DNA from: Klugiella xanthotipulae
GTDB taxonomy: Bacteria; Actinomycetota; Actinomycetes; Actinomycetales; Microbacteriaceae
Direction: 5' to 3'
NCBI RefSeq assembly: GCF_006716695.1
Contig: NZ_VFPN01000001.1
Coordinates: 186,001 to 250,000 of the forward strand
Length of the DNA stretch: 64,000 bases
Position 1 is the first letter of the stretch. Each line of letters begins with the position of its first letter. Of this stretch, positions 17,511-26,549 are shown piece by piece. The translations under genes were made by a program, and so were the position numbers. The notes beneath the pieces are model-generated. The model ran no database searches. It was not told the origin of the DNA and saw only the letters and a list, made by a program, of their open reading frames with translations.

Positions 17511-18368
17511 GTGAACTCACCCCTCACCCAGGGCACAGGCTGGCTTCCTGGCGACGTTGCGCTCATCACGGGGGGAGGGTCCGGCATCGGTCGGGCCCTC
17601 GCCCTGCGCTTCCTCGCCGAGGGCGCATCGGTCGCCATCGTTGGCCGCGACCTCGATAAACTCGCCGACACCGTCGCGGCTGCTGGCGAGGCGGCAGACC
17701 GCATCCTCCCCATTGCGGCCGACGTCACCTCCACCGACGATATGCATCGCGCTGTTGCCGAGACAATCACCCGTTTCGGACGGCTCGATATTCTGGTGCC
17801 CAACGCGGGTATCTGGGACTATAACCGCTCGATTACCCGGCTCACGGGTCAGCAACTTTCGGACTCCTTTGACGAGGTGTTTGCCATCAACGTTAAGGGA
17901 TACCTACTCACGGTTGAGGCCGCCTGGCGCGAGCTGGTGGAGTCTCGGGGATGCGTCGTCATGACGCTCTCTAACGCCTCGTTCTACCCGGCTGGCGGCG
18001 GTCCCGTTTACACCGCGAGCAAACATGCGGACCGCGGATTACTGCTCCAACTCGCCTACGAGTTGGCCCCCAAGGTTCGTGTGAATGGCGTGGCTGTGGG
18101 CGGAATGCGCACAAACCTACGGGGTCCGTCTGCCACGGGTCTGGCCGACCGATCAATCGCCGACTCGTTTGATCGTAACGACACCTCGGGAAATAACCCA
18201 CTCCTCCCCCTACACGATGTGAGCGTCGAGCCTGAGGACTACACCGGCCCTTACGTCCTACTCGCCTCGCGGCGCAACAGTTCCACGATCACGGGGTCAA
18301 TTGTGAACGCCGATGGGGGTATCGCTGCCCGCGGATTCCAGACCGCGGCGGGAGGTGATGACCTGTGA
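17511..18368 (+). CDS. cis-2,3-dihydrodiol dehydrogenase (SDR family, BphB/HcaB-like)
   Basis: This 285-residue short-chain dehydrogenase oxidises the cis-dihydrodiol to a catechol with NAD+. The cofactor motif is TGGGSGIG (20-27); the catalytic triad is Ser154, Tyr167 and Lys171 (YTASK). NAGIWDYN, LAYELAPKVRVNGVA and FTGPYV-like YTGPYVLL match BphB/HcaB proteins closely. GTG 17511 has AGGAGG at good distance. The stop overlaps the CoA ligase start. No ring-cleavage dioxygenase follows in the operon, so the catechol must be processed by enzymes encoded elsewhere. Confidence 0.9.
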   Translation: MNSPLTQGTGWLPGDVALITGGGSGIGRALALRFLAEGASVAIVGRDLDKLADTVAAAGEAADRILPIAADVTSTDDMHRAVAETITRFGRLDILVPNAGIWDYNRSITRLTGQQLSDSFDEVFAINVKGYLLTVEAAWRELVESRGCVVMTLSNASFYPAGGGPVYTASKHADRGLLLQLAYELAPKVRVNGVAVGGMRTNLRGPSATGLADRSIADSFDRNDTSGNNPLLPLHDVSVEPEDYTGPYVLLASRRNSSTITGSIVNADGGIAARGFQTAAGGDDL

Positions 18369-19957
18369 GTCCCGTCGATATCAGCCCCATCCCCCGCTTC
18401 AGCCAGCATGCCCGTTACCGCGGCGATAAGGTTGCCCTGCTCTACGAGGGTGAAACCTTCAGCTTTCGTCGGCTCCACACCGAGGTGGGTCGCCTCGCGG
18501 CGGCCCTCGCACACGGCGGAGTCTCCCGCGGTGATCGCGTCATCTTCCACGGGCTGAACAGCTCCACCTTTGTCATCACCTACCTCGCCTGCGCCTGGAT
18601 CGGCGCAGCATTTGTGCCCATCAACTACCGTCTCTCCTCGGCCGAGGTGGTGGATATGTGCCACGATTCCACCCCCACCGTGTTGATCTCCGAGCCGGAA
18701 CATGCCGCACAGCTGATCCCTTCATTCGATCAGTTACCACCCCTCACCGCACTCGTTGTGGATACGGATCCCTCACTCTCGGCAGCCCTCGCCGCGGCCC
18801 ACCTGGGGGATGCGCCCTGGCACCCCCTCAGCGAGTTCATCGCTGTGGCGACCGAGGAGACACCCGTACCGGTGGCACTCCACGAAGAAGATATCTCAAC
18901 TCTGCTCTACACCTCCGGCACCACCGGCCGGGCAAAGGGCGTGGTGTTAACCCACGGAAACCTGTGGTGGAACTCCCTCAACGTGGACAGCGTTGTAGAC
19001 ACCCGCACGACGGATGTCTACCTCGCAATTGCCCCGCTGTACCACATCGGAAGCCTCAACACCTTCACGCTACGGGCGCTCACCCGGGGAGCCACGTCGA
19101 TTATCCGACGCACCTTCGAACCATCCCAGACCGTCGATGACCTGGTGCGCTACGGTGTCAACGGCTTCTTTGTGGTGCCCGCGATGCTCGCGGCCGTACA
19201 GCGAGAGCCCGGCTTTGCCGAGGCCAACCTGACAGCCCTGCGCTCCACCATCGCGGCGGGTGCCCCCGTGCCACCCTCGCTCATCACCGCCTACGCCGAT
19301 AAGGGTGTCTACCTGCAGCAGGCGTGGGGGCTGACCGAGACCTCCCCCTTTGCGACCTATCTTGAGACCGAGATGACGCTGCTCAAGCTGGGCTCGGCAG
19401 GCATCCCCATGCCACACACCGAGGTACAGGTCGTTGACCCCGACACCCTCCGGGTCATCACCGAACCGGGTGACAGTGGTGAGTTGTGGGTGCGTGGCCC
19501 TAACGTGGCCGGTTGCTACTGGAATAACCCTGAAGCCTCAGAAAAAGCTTTTGTGGAGGGAGGGTGGTTCCGGAGCGGCGATATTGGCTACTTCGACACC
19601 GACGGTTATCTCTTCATCATCGACCGGCTCAAAGACATGGTGATCACGGGCGGCGAGAACGTGTATCCGGCGGAGGTTGAACGGGTCTTGACTGGGCATC
19701 CGCAGCTCACCGACATTGCCGTGGTGGGATGTCCCGATCCGCGCTGGGGCGAGGCCGTCGTCGCCGTCATCTCGGCCCCCGAGGAGCACACGATCACGCT
19801 GGACGATCTGCGTGACTTTGCCGCGGACGAGTTGGCCCGGTATAAGCTGCCGACCAAGATGCTACGGCTCGAAAGCATCCCCCGCAACGGGGCTGGCAAA
19901 CTCGACAAGCCCACGATCCGTGAGCTCGTTGCCACCAGTATTCTGACAGGACGGTAG
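18365..19957 (+). CDS. AMP-forming acyl-CoA synthetase / CoA ligase
   Basis: This 530-residue ANL-superfamily enzyme activates a carboxylic acid to its CoA thioester through an acyl-AMP. Motifs in order: LLYTSGTTGRAKGV (P-loop), WGLTETSPF (A5), GWFRSGDIGYFD (A7), IDRLKDMVITGGENVYP (A8 hinge), and the catalytic Lys in GAGKLDKPTI near the end. GTG 18365 overlaps the dehydrogenase stop. Its place in a phenylpropionate-type operon suggests an aromatic acid or side-chain acid substrate, such as a phenylpropanoid, but fatty acids are not excluded. Confidence 0.9.
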   Translation: MSPVDISPIPRFSQHARYRGDKVALLYEGETFSFRRLHTEVGRLAAALAHGGVSRGDRVIFHGLNSSTFVITYLACAWIGAAFVPINYRLSSAEVVDMCHDSTPTVLISEPEHAAQLIPSFDQLPPLTALVVDTDPSLSAALAAAHLGDAPWHPLSEFIAVATEETPVPVALHEEDISTLLYTSGTTGRAKGVVLTHGNLWWNSLNVDSVVDTRTTDVYLAIAPLYHIGSLNTFTLRALTRGATSIIRRTFEPSQTVDDLVRYGVNGFFVVPAMLAAVQREPGFAEANLTALRSTIAAGAPVPPSLITAYADKGVYLQQAWGLTETSPFATYLETEMTLLKLGSAGIPMPHTEVQVVDPDTLRVITEPGDSGELWVRGPNVAGCYWNNPEASEKAFVEGGWFRSGDIGYFDTDGYLFIIDRLKDMVITGGENVYPAEVERVLTGHPQLTDIAVVGCPDPRWGEAVVAVISAPEEHTITLDDLRDFAADELARYKLPTKMLRLESIPRNGAGKLDKPTIRELVATSILTGR

Positions 19958-19960
19958 ACC

Positions 19961-20434
19961 ATGTCTTCACCCACTCCCAGCCCCACGGATACCCGGCCCC
20001 GGGTCACCCCGCTCGCCGATGTCCTTCCCGGCTGGCGCTCCAGCTACGAGGTCTCACGCCCCGGTGCACCGGTGGCCCATTTTGTTGCGCGCTTTGCCCT
20101 GGAGGGTCCGCTCGGCCGGTCCTACCCGGCGGGGGCGCACGACCGGGAATTGCGCAGCGCGGAGGGCGACACGGCCACCGTGGCCGGTCGTCCGTTCGAC
20201 CCCGAGGCGCTGCGCGCGGTCAGCGAGTACCTCCTGGCGGAAGACCCCCGCTGTCGGCGGGTCGTGCTTCCCGTTCCCGAGCAGGACCTGGCCGCGATCG
20301 CCGCGGCCGAGGCGGGCGGTTTCCGCTATGTGGTTGATGTCGAGACGGCGGAAACGGAACAGTCACTTCTCGTGGTTGAGCCCGATTGGGTGACGGCCCA
20401 GCCCCTCGATCTGGACGCTATCCCCCTGGACTAG
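19961..20434 (+). CDS. Small GNAT-like protein of the aromatic operon
   Basis: This 157-residue protein starts 3 bases after the CoA ligase stop and is the last gene of the operon. Its pattern (EYLLAEDPRCRRVVLPVPEQD...AAEAGGFRYVVDVE) recalls the C-terminal half of GNAT acetyltransferases, where a helix, the strand RRVVLPVP and GFR-type turns occur, but the acetyl-CoA loop (Q/R-x-x-G-x-G/A) is not evident. It may be an inactive or divergent member. The role in aromatic catabolism is unknown. Confidence 0.65.
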   Translation: MSSPTPSPTDTRPRVTPLADVLPGWRSSYEVSRPGAPVAHFVARFALEGPLGRSYPAGAHDRELRSAEGDTATVAGRPFDPEALRAVSEYLLAEDPRCRRVVLPVPEQDLAAIAAAEAGGFRYVVDVETAETEQSLLVVEPDWVTAQPLDLDAIPLD

Positions 20435-20504
20435 TGGGGTTGGCATCCCCATGCTCTCCCGGGCACCGCTCGCTGCACCTCCCCTGCGCGGGAGAGAATT
20501 CCCG

Positions 20505-21278
20505 CTACCGGGAGACGGTTGAGAGGGCTCGGGATGCGGCAAAGCAGAGTCTCCGCAGGGCCTCCGCTTGCTCCTCCGGGCTAAAGAAGCCGCGCTGGCC
20601 AGCCACCGAGAACGCGGCGACGGGGCGACCCTGTGGCCCCATGACGGGTGCGGCAACGCACACCAGTTCGGGGAGAGACTCGCCGTTATCGTAGGCGACG
20701 CCCCGCCTCCGAATGTCATCAAGCTCACGCTCCAATTGAGCGGCTCCCGTGATCGTTGTGGGGGTCGGTGCATCAAAAGTGCCGCGGCCCGCGGCGGTGG
20801 AGGCGACCTCGTTGAGGGCCAGAAGCGTTTTACCCACCGCGGTACGGTAGGCCGGTACCCGACCACCGATCTTTGAGGGGGTGGGGACCCGCCGGTGGCC
20901 GTGCAACTTATTGAGATAGATCACCTCTGTCCCGGTGAGCACGGCGAGATGCACGGTCTGTCGGGTCTGCTCGTACAGCTCGGCGAGGTACGGGGTCAGG
21001 AAGTCGCGGAGGGTGTCGTGCAGGCGGGAGTCGCTACCGGCCCCCAGAGCGTTCAGCATCGGGCCGATCCGATAGCTGGTACCCACGCGCTCAACGGCAT
21101 TTTTGCGTTCAAGCAGAGCGAGCAGCCGAAACGCGGTCGATTTACTGAGCTGGGCGCGCCGAGCAAGAGCGCTGACCCCCATCCCGGTTGGAGCGTCGGC
21201 CCCAAAAGCTTCCAGCAAGCTGAGGGCTTTCTCGACGGCCGTGCGTTCGTCGCGCGATGCTGTAGCAGTGTTATTCAT
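20505..21278 (-). CDS. IclR-family transcriptional regulator
   Basis: This 257-residue regulator has an N-terminal winged helix (AVEKALSLLEAF, SALARRAQLSKSTAFRLLALLE) and a GAF-like IclR effector domain (GRRVPAYRTAVGKTLLA-like segment GGRVPAYRTAVGKTLLAL, ending CVAAPVMGP and AFSVAGQRG). IclR proteins commonly control aromatic catabolism and bind aromatic acids. It converges on the dioxygenase operon and is its most plausible regulator. ATG 21278 has GAGGA upstream; the frame reaches to 21512 but that part is non-homologous and runs through the divergent promoter region. A dyad in its upstream region shares its core with one before the dioxygenase gene. Confidence 0.9.
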   Translation of the reverse strand: MNNTATASRDERTAVEKALSLLEAFGADAPTGMGVSALARRAQLSKSTAFRLLALLERKNAVERVGTSYRIGPMLNALGAGSDSRLHDTLRDFLTPYLAELYEQTRQTVHLAVLTGTEVIYLNKLHGHRRVPTPSKIGGRVPAYRTAVGKTLLALNEVASTAAGRGTFDAPTPTTITGAAQLERELDDIRRRGVAYDNGESLPELVCVAAPVMGPQGRPVAAFSVAGQRGFFSPEEQAEALRRLCFAASRALSTVSR

Positions 21279-21309
21279 GATGGATGTCCTCATCACCGTT
21301 GACGTTGGT

Positions 21310-21328
21310 GAAGCGCACTGTACGCTTC
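21310..21328 (+). promoter_or_regulatory. Dyad in the IclR/XRE divergent region
   Basis: GAAGCG-N7-CGCTTC is a perfect inverted repeat with core CACTGTAC, 32 bases upstream of the IclR start. It may be the autoregulatory operator of the IclR protein. The same interval must hold the XRE gene promoter; TATAAC and TAAAAT boxes lie nearer that gene. Confidence 0.4.
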
Positions 21329-21394
21329 TGATGTATTCCCCTGGTCGTCCACTATAACAGCACGCCAGGCAATTAAAATAGACACGGAGATTCC

Positions 21395-21973
21395 ATGAGC
21401 ACAACGGCAACGATGCTGGCCCGTAATATTCGACGCTTCCGCACCGAACGGAGCATGTCACTCGCCGAATTGGGCCGCCGCGCCGGACTCTCAAAACAAA
21501 CCCTGGGCGCACTCGAACAGGGCAACGGTAACCCCACGATCGAGACGGTTTCTGCGATTGCGGACGCCCTCGGTGTCTCCCTGCGCTCGGTACTCACCCA
21601 GTGGGGCAGCGGCGTTTTTATCCGACGGGCCGCCGATGCCGCGTGGAACCCGCTCCACCCCACCGGCGAGCTACGCGAGCTCGACGAGGTGTACGGTTCC
21701 GGCTACGTGCGCAACGCCCTCCTCACGGTGCGGCGCTCAGATGACCCACAGATCACCCCCTGGGAGACCCACACCCCGGGCAGTCTGCACCACGCCTACG
21801 TTATGTCCGGCACGGTGCGCCTCGGACCCGTCGAGGAACCCATCGAGGCCGCGACCGGTGACTACGTGCGATTTCCTGGTGACCGTGAGTACCTCATCCA
21901 GAGTGTGAGTGAAACCACCGAGCTGTACCTGGCGACCACGTTCCCGCAGGTACCACAACTGGGGCAGGGCTAG
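21395..21973 (+). CDS. XRE-family regulator with C-terminal cupin domain
   Basis: This 192-residue protein has a helix-turn-helix (SLAELGRRAGLSKQTLGALE, about 23-42) and a cupin domain (HHAYVMSGTVRLGP, then ATGDYVRFPGD and a His/Tyr-containing strand). XRE-cupin proteins regulate small-molecule metabolism, with the cupin sensing a ligand. The arrangement DDPQITPWETHTPGSLHH supplies metal-site His residues. It is divergent from the IclR gene. Its targets are not evident; the neighbouring GAF-regulator and transporter genes are possible. Confidence 0.88.
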   Translation: MSTTATMLARNIRRFRTERSMSLAELGRRAGLSKQTLGALEQGNGNPTIETVSAIADALGVSLRSVLTQWGSGVFIRRAADAAWNPLHPTGELRELDEVYGSGYVRNALLTVRRSDDPQITPWETHTPGSLHHAYVMSGTVRLGPVEEPIEAATGDYVRFPGDREYLIQSVSETTELYLATTFPQVPQLGQG

Positions 21974-22025
21974 GCTCCACGGCCACGATGCCCGGACCCT
22001 CCGACATCGGGACGGACCTCCGCCG

Positions 22026-23384
22026 CTAGGCGGTCGCCGCGGCGGCCTCGGCAGCCGCATCCATAATTTCGAGCCGGGAGAGCACATGGGAGCGTTTGGG
22101 CGAGCGAGCGGGCAGCAACCGCAGGCAGGTCTCCCAGGCCTGGCGGTCATCCGCGCCCTCCGGGGTTTGCACGTAGGCGAGCAACACCTCCACCGAGGCG
22201 TCGGTGAGCAGAGCCTCGCGCAGCGTGTAGGCGACCTCGGTGCGAATATCCAGGATGCCGGGGGCCTCCGACTCCGGCAGCAGCGGACCCGCGTAGGCCG
22301 CGAGGGCCAGACGGTGCGCACCGCGGCCGATGGCCGAGAGGACATCACGCACATCGAGTGTGATCGAGCGCGGCAAACGGTAGGGCCGCGAGAGCGGGGT
22401 GAGGCTCGGATCAATACTCTTGAGCACCGAACGCAGACGCACCATCTCGGCGCGCAGGGTGAGCGCACCGTCGTCCCGACCGTACAGCAGCTGTGAGAGA
22501 CGCTCCGCAGACAGACCGTTCTCATGCCAGGCAAGCAGGGTGAGGATCTCGGCGTGGCGACGGCTGAGCTCGACCAGTTCACTGCCGATGTAGAGTTCAC
22601 CGCGGTCGCGACCGAGCACGTTGAGCCGGGTGATGCCGGTGCCGCGCACGGGCCGACGCTCCGAGAGGCCGCGCGAACCGCGGCGGGCCTGCGCGAGCAC
22701 CATGTCGTTGCGGAGGGTCTGAATGCGCAACTCGGCCTCCACCGCAGCCACCGTTGCCTCCACAAGTTGCAGGGTGTGCGGGGCCACCACATCGTCGCCG
22801 CCGGTAATGTCTATCACCCCGAGCAGAGCGTTGGTCAGCGGGTCGTGCACGGGCACAGCCGTGCAGCTCCACTGGTGGGCTAACTCACTGAAATGCTCAG
22901 CCCCGAGCACCTGGATACCGTGGTTGAACGTGAGCGCGGCCCCCGGGGCACTCATGCCCACGGCAGCCTCAGACCAGTCAGCCCCGGCCACAAAATTCAT
23001 GCGCTCGGCCTCGTCGCGCAGCGTGTGATCGCCATCGATCCAGAGCAGACGACCCGCGGCATCCCCCACGGCCACGATAATACCGGCCTCCTCGGCATCC
23101 TCGATAAGGAGCCGCTGGATGACGGGCATGATGGTCGAGAGCGGGTGGGTGCGGCGGTAATCTTCCAGCTTCTCGCGCGCCCACACGCTGAGCGGGGGGA
23201 TCTTCGCGGGGTTCATCTCGCTGAGAATGGAGCGCTCCCAAGACTCGCGCACCCGATCACGCACCACATCGGGGATCGCGAAACCGTTAAACGCCTCCTC
23301 GTGTGCACTCAGCAAAACCCGGCGTCGTTCGCGGGCAGATTCACCGCGGCGGAGCGCCAACCATGGACTGTGCATCCCCTTCAT
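22026..23384 (-). CDS. GAF-domain transcriptional regulator with C-terminal winged helix
   Basis: This 452-residue protein has an N-terminal region (RESWERS, PVIQRLLIEDAEEAG), a GAF domain (IIVAVGDAAGRLLWIDGD...GMSAPGAALTF...CTAVPVHDPLTNALLGVIDITG), and a DNA-binding part (LYIGSELVELSRRHAEILTLL, RAEMVRLRSVLKS) like the winged helix of SARP/OmpR proteins. The GAF part resembles AcoR-type sensors but the AAA+ sigma-54 domain is absent, the usual actinobacterial form. Such regulators often control acetaldehyde dehydrogenases. ATG 23384 has AGGGAGG only one base away; ATG 23375 is an alternative start. It is divergent from the ABC transporter. Confidence 0.8.
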   Translation of the reverse strand: MKGMHSPWLALRRGESARERRRVLLSAHEEAFNGFAIPDVVRDRVRESWERSILSEMNPAKIPPLSVWAREKLEDYRRTHPLSTIMPVIQRLLIEDAEEAGIIVAVGDAAGRLLWIDGDHTLRDEAERMNFVAGADWSEAAVGMSAPGAALTFNHGIQVLGAEHFSELAHQWSCTAVPVHDPLTNALLGVIDITGGDDVVAPHTLQLVEATVAAVEAELRIQTLRNDMVLAQARRGSRGLSERRPVRGTGITRLNVLGRDRGELYIGSELVELSRRHAEILTLLAWHENGLSAERLSQLLYGRDDGALTLRAEMVRLRSVLKSIDPSLTPLSRPYRLPRSITLDVRDVLSAIGRGAHRLALAAYAGPLLPESEAPGILDIRTEVAYTLREALLTDASVEVLLAYVQTPEGADDRQAWETCLRLLPARSPKRSHVLSRLEIMDAAAEAAAATA

Positions 23385-23477
23385 ACCTCCCTACACAATC
23401 ATGAGTGCAGACCGCCCCAGTCTACGGTGTGATTCTGCGCATCGCCTCAGTGGGACGATCCCCGAGGCTGGGCCCTA

Positions 23478-23493
23478 TTGTTCACGACAACAA
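23478..23493 (+). promoter_or_regulatory. Small dyad in the 249-base interval before the ABC operon
   Basis: TTGTT-N6-AACAA forms a perfect dyad, and TATTCT about 35 bases downstream may be a -10 box for the transporter operon. The rest of 23385-23633 shows no gene. The dyad may be an operator, but it is short. Confidence 0.25.
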
Positions 23494-23633
23494 CGCAACA
23501 AAGGTCATCGCCCTCGGGCACAGGGGCTATTCTGGAGGGCAGTGGGTTCGGCCGTTCGGAGCCGACCCGCCCCGTTGTTCCCCCGTGCGCACGATGAGGT
23601 GCGCCGCTGACCGTCCCCAGGAGACCCCGCCCC

Positions 23634-24605
23634 ATGACTCGCACCTCCCTGCTCGCCCGCCTCATCCTCCCCCTCGTTCTTGCGGCCCCCCTCCTCCTGA
23701 CCGGATGCACGGCACCGGCTGTCACCACCGAAACCGGACCCAGCGACAACCTCACAATCGCGGTTGTCACGCACGGCACCCCGGGCGACTCCTTCTGGGA
23801 CGTGGTGAAGAGCGGCGCCGAGCAGGCCGGGGAAGACCTGAACGTCTCAATTACCTACCAGGGTGACGGCGATCCGGTGAAGCAGAGCTCCCTGATCGAC
23901 AGCGCCGTGGCCGACAAGGTTGACGGGATCGTGGTGTCGATGGCCAACCCGGACGGGCTGAAAGACTCGGTTGAGGCGGCCGTTGCGGCCGGTATCCCCG
24001 TGGTCACCATCAACTCGGGACTGGAACGGTCCGCCGAGTTTGGTGCCCTCACCCATGTGGGTCAGAGCGAGTTTATTGCGGGCCAACGCACGGGCGAGAA
24101 GCTCAACGATGCGGGGGCGACACGGGTTGCCTGCGTGATCCACGAGGCCGGTAACTCCGGGCTGGAGGAGCGCTGCTCGGGCGTCGCTGACACCTTCAAC
24201 GGAACGATCAGTAACGTGCAGGTGGATATTGCCAACATCGCCGACGCCCAAAACCTGATCACCAGCCAGCTGCTGAGCGACCCGAGCATTGACGCCGTAC
24301 TGACGCTCAACTCGGGTCTCGCAACCGCTGCCACGCAGGCCGTTGCTGACGCCGGTAGCGACGCCCGGGTCGCCACGTTTGATGTGTCTAGCGACGTGAC
24401 CGACCTCATCCTCGACAAGAAGGTGCTTTTTGCCGTAGACCAGCAACCCTATTCGCAGGGCTACCTGCCGGTCACCTTCCTCACCCTGCTCAACCGCAAC
24501 GGGGACCAGGTGGGCGGCGGTCAGCCGGTGTACTCCGGCCCCGGGTTTGTGACACTTGACAACGCCGCCGAGGTGGCTGAGTTCGCACAGAACGGCACGC
24601 GATGA
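23634..24605 (+). CDS. Sugar-type ABC transporter substrate-binding lipoprotein
   Basis: This 323-residue protein has a lipoprotein signal with lipobox LTGC at about 22-25 and a periplasmic-binding fold of the ribose/galactose type (Peripla_BP_4): LTIAVVTHGTPGDSFWDVVKSG, DGIVVSMANPDGL, GIPVVTINSG and IDAVLTLNSG. It should capture a sugar or sugar-like ligand outside the cell for the permease and ATPase encoded next. The ATG is followed by a coupled overlap of 4 bases into the permease gene. The ligand cannot be identified. Confidence 0.9.
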   Translation: MTRTSLLARLILPLVLAAPLLLTGCTAPAVTTETGPSDNLTIAVVTHGTPGDSFWDVVKSGAEQAGEDLNVSITYQGDGDPVKQSSLIDSAVADKVDGIVVSMANPDGLKDSVEAAVAAGIPVVTINSGLERSAEFGALTHVGQSEFIAGQRTGEKLNDAGATRVACVIHEAGNSGLEERCSGVADTFNGTISNVQVDIANIADAQNLITSQLLSDPSIDAVLTLNSGLATAATQAVADAGSDARVATFDVSSDVTDLILDKKVLFAVDQQPYSQGYLPVTFLTLLNRNGDQVGGGQPVYSGPGFVTLDNAAEVAEFAQNGTR

Positions 24606-25672
24606 CCCGGGCAGCACCCGCCGTGAGTGAGACGGCCGCGCCCCTCGGGCCGGTCGCCGCGGTGGTCCCTGCTGCCACGCATCCGTTTGTCGCTGTTCTG
24701 CGGCGGCCCGAGATCGGTGCCCTGGCCGCCGCACTCATGATCTTTGTTCTTTTTTCGAGCATCACCACAGCCTTCCTCACCCCGGCGGGCATCGGCACCT
24801 GGCTGTACTCCTCCTCACTCTTCGGCATCATGGCCGTCGCGGTGGCGCTGCTCATGATTGGCGGCGAGTTTGACCTCTCCGCCGGGGCCATGACCGGCAC
24901 AACCGGCCTGCTGGTGGGGGTACTCACCACACAGTGGCAGGTCAACATCTGGTTAGCGATGGCGTTATCGCTCGCCGTTGCCCTCGGACTCGGCGCGATT
25001 AACGGCCTGCTCGTGGTCACGACCGGCCTGCCCAGCTTCATCGTGACCCTCGGTACATTCTTTATCTTGCAGGGCATCAATCTGGCGGTAACGAAGCTCA
25101 TCACCGGCTCGGTGGCCATTCAGGGGATGTCCGCGGTGGACGGCTTCGACACCGGCAAGATCCTCTTCGGGTCACGCGTGTCGCTCCTCGGGGTGGAGGT
25201 GAAGACCTCCGTGTTTTGGTGGCTCGCGGTCACGCTGATCGCCACCTGGGTGCTGCTGCGTACGCGGCCCGGAAACTGGATTTTTGCGGCGGGTGGGGCA
25301 CCGTCGAGCGCGCGACAGATGGGCGTACCCGTGGCTCGCACCAAAATCTCGCTCTTCATGACCACCGCCGGTGCAGCCTGGCTGGTGGGGATGCTGCAAC
25401 TTTTCGACGTCTCGACCGTACAAGCCACGAGCGGTATCGGTCAGGAGTTTGTGTACATCATCTGCGCCGTCGTGGGCGGCTGCCTGCTCACGGGCGGCTA
25501 CGGCTCGGCCGTGGGGGCCGCGCTGGGGGCGCTCATCTACGGGATGACGTTGCAGGGGATCGTTTTTGCCCAGTGGGATAACAACTGGCTCAAGGCTTTT
25601 CTGGGCGCGATGCTGCTCGGCGCGGTGCTCGTCAACCTGTACGTGCGCAAGAGGCTGGGGTCGCGCTCATGA
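24602..25672 (+). CDS. ABC transporter permease, RbsC/FrcC family
   Basis: This 356-residue protein has about ten hydrophobic helices and the family segments [29 protein letters not shown] and [18 protein letters not shown], typical of the single-type permeases of ribose/fructose importers that homodimerise. It overlaps both neighbours by 4 bases. An N-terminal cytosolic extension of about 40 residues (Ala/Pro-rich) precedes the first helix. Confidence 0.92.
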   Translation: MTRAAPAVSETAAPLGPVAAVVPAATHPFVAVLRRPEIGALAAALMIFVLFSSITTAFLTPAGIGTWLYSSSLFGIMAVAVALLMIGGEFDLSAGAMTGTTGLLVGVLTTQWQVNIWLAMALSLAVALGLGAINGLLVVTTGLPSFIVTLGTFFILQGINLAVTKLITGSVAIQGMSAVDGFDTGKILFGSRVSLLGVEVKTSVFWWLAVTLIATWVLLRTRPGNWIFAAGGAPSSARQMGVPVARTKISLFMTTAGAAWLVGMLQLFDVSTVQATSGIGQEFVYIICAVVGGCLLTGGYGSAVGAALGALIYGMTLQGIVFAQWDNNWLKAFLGAMLLGAVLVNLYVRKRLGSRS

Positions 25673-26484
25673 GCGGGGCCACTCCCCCGCGACCCGGTTC
25701 GGCCGGCACCCCCCTTATTGAGGCGCGGGGCGTGGGCCGTTCCTATGGCTCCATCGTGGCACTGCACGACGTCTCCGCCCGGGTACTCGCCGGTGAGGTG
25801 CTGTGTGTGCTGGGTGACAACGGGGCGGGCAAGTCAACGCTCATCAGTATCCTCTCAGGCGCACAGCCGCACGGCAGCGGCGAGTTCCTGGTTGACGGCC
25901 AGCCCACCCGTTTATCGAGCCCGCGGGAGGCGCGCGACCACGGCATCGCCACCGTCTATCAAGACCTCGCGGTCGTGCCGCTGATGTCCGTGTGGCGCAA
26001 CTTCTTCCTCGGCTCCGAACTCACGGTGGGTCACGGCCCGCTGCGCCGGCTCGATGTGGCCCGGATGCGCTCGGTTGCCTCCGCCGAACTGGCCCGGATG
26101 GGCATCCAGCTGCGCGACCTGGAGCAGCCCATCGGCACCCTCTCGGGCGGTGAACGGCAATCCGTAGCCATCGCCCGGGCCGTCTACTTCGGTGCCCGCG
26201 TTGTCATCCTCGACGAGCCCACCGCGGCCCTCGGCGTCAAACAGGCAGGGATTGTGCTGCGCGACATCGCGAGGGCCCGTGACCGGGGGCTGGGTGTGGT
26301 CTTTGTGACGCACAACCCGCACCACGCATATCCGGTGGGCGACACATTTCTGCTGCTGGGCCGCGGTGAGATGCTGGGCACGTACGCGCGCGGTGAGATC
26401 ACGGTGGAGGAACTCACCAGGCTGATGGCCGGTGGGTCGGAACTGGATGATCTGACGCGGGAGCTGGGGCGCCACCCGAGCTGA
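25669..26484 (+). CDS. ABC transporter ATPase, single-domain sugar type
   Basis: This 271-residue ATPase has Walker [11 protein letters not shown], signature [14 protein letters not shown], Walker [13 protein letters not shown], and the switch His in [10 protein letters not shown]. It carries one nucleotide-binding domain, like FrcA, unlike the doubled RbsA/MglA proteins, so it should act as a homodimer. Coupled overlap with the permease gene supports one operon. No sugar kinase or isomerase gene follows that could name the substrate. Confidence 0.92.
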   Translation: MSGATPPRPGSAGTPLIEARGVGRSYGSIVALHDVSARVLAGEVLCVLGDNGAGKSTLISILSGAQPHGSGEFLVDGQPTRLSSPREARDHGIATVYQDLAVVPLMSVWRNFFLGSELTVGHGPLRRLDVARMRSVASAELARMGIQLRDLEQPIGTLSGGERQSVAIARAVYFGARVVILDEPTAALGVKQAGIVLRDIARARDRGLGVVFVTHNPHHAYPVGDTFLLLGRGEMLGTYARGEITVEELTRLMAGGSELDDLTRELGRHPS

Positions 26485-26549
26485 CACGAGCGGGTCCCGA
26501 CCAACCGATAACCAGACCAGCGGTATCCTGAATCAGCGAAAGGACCCCC

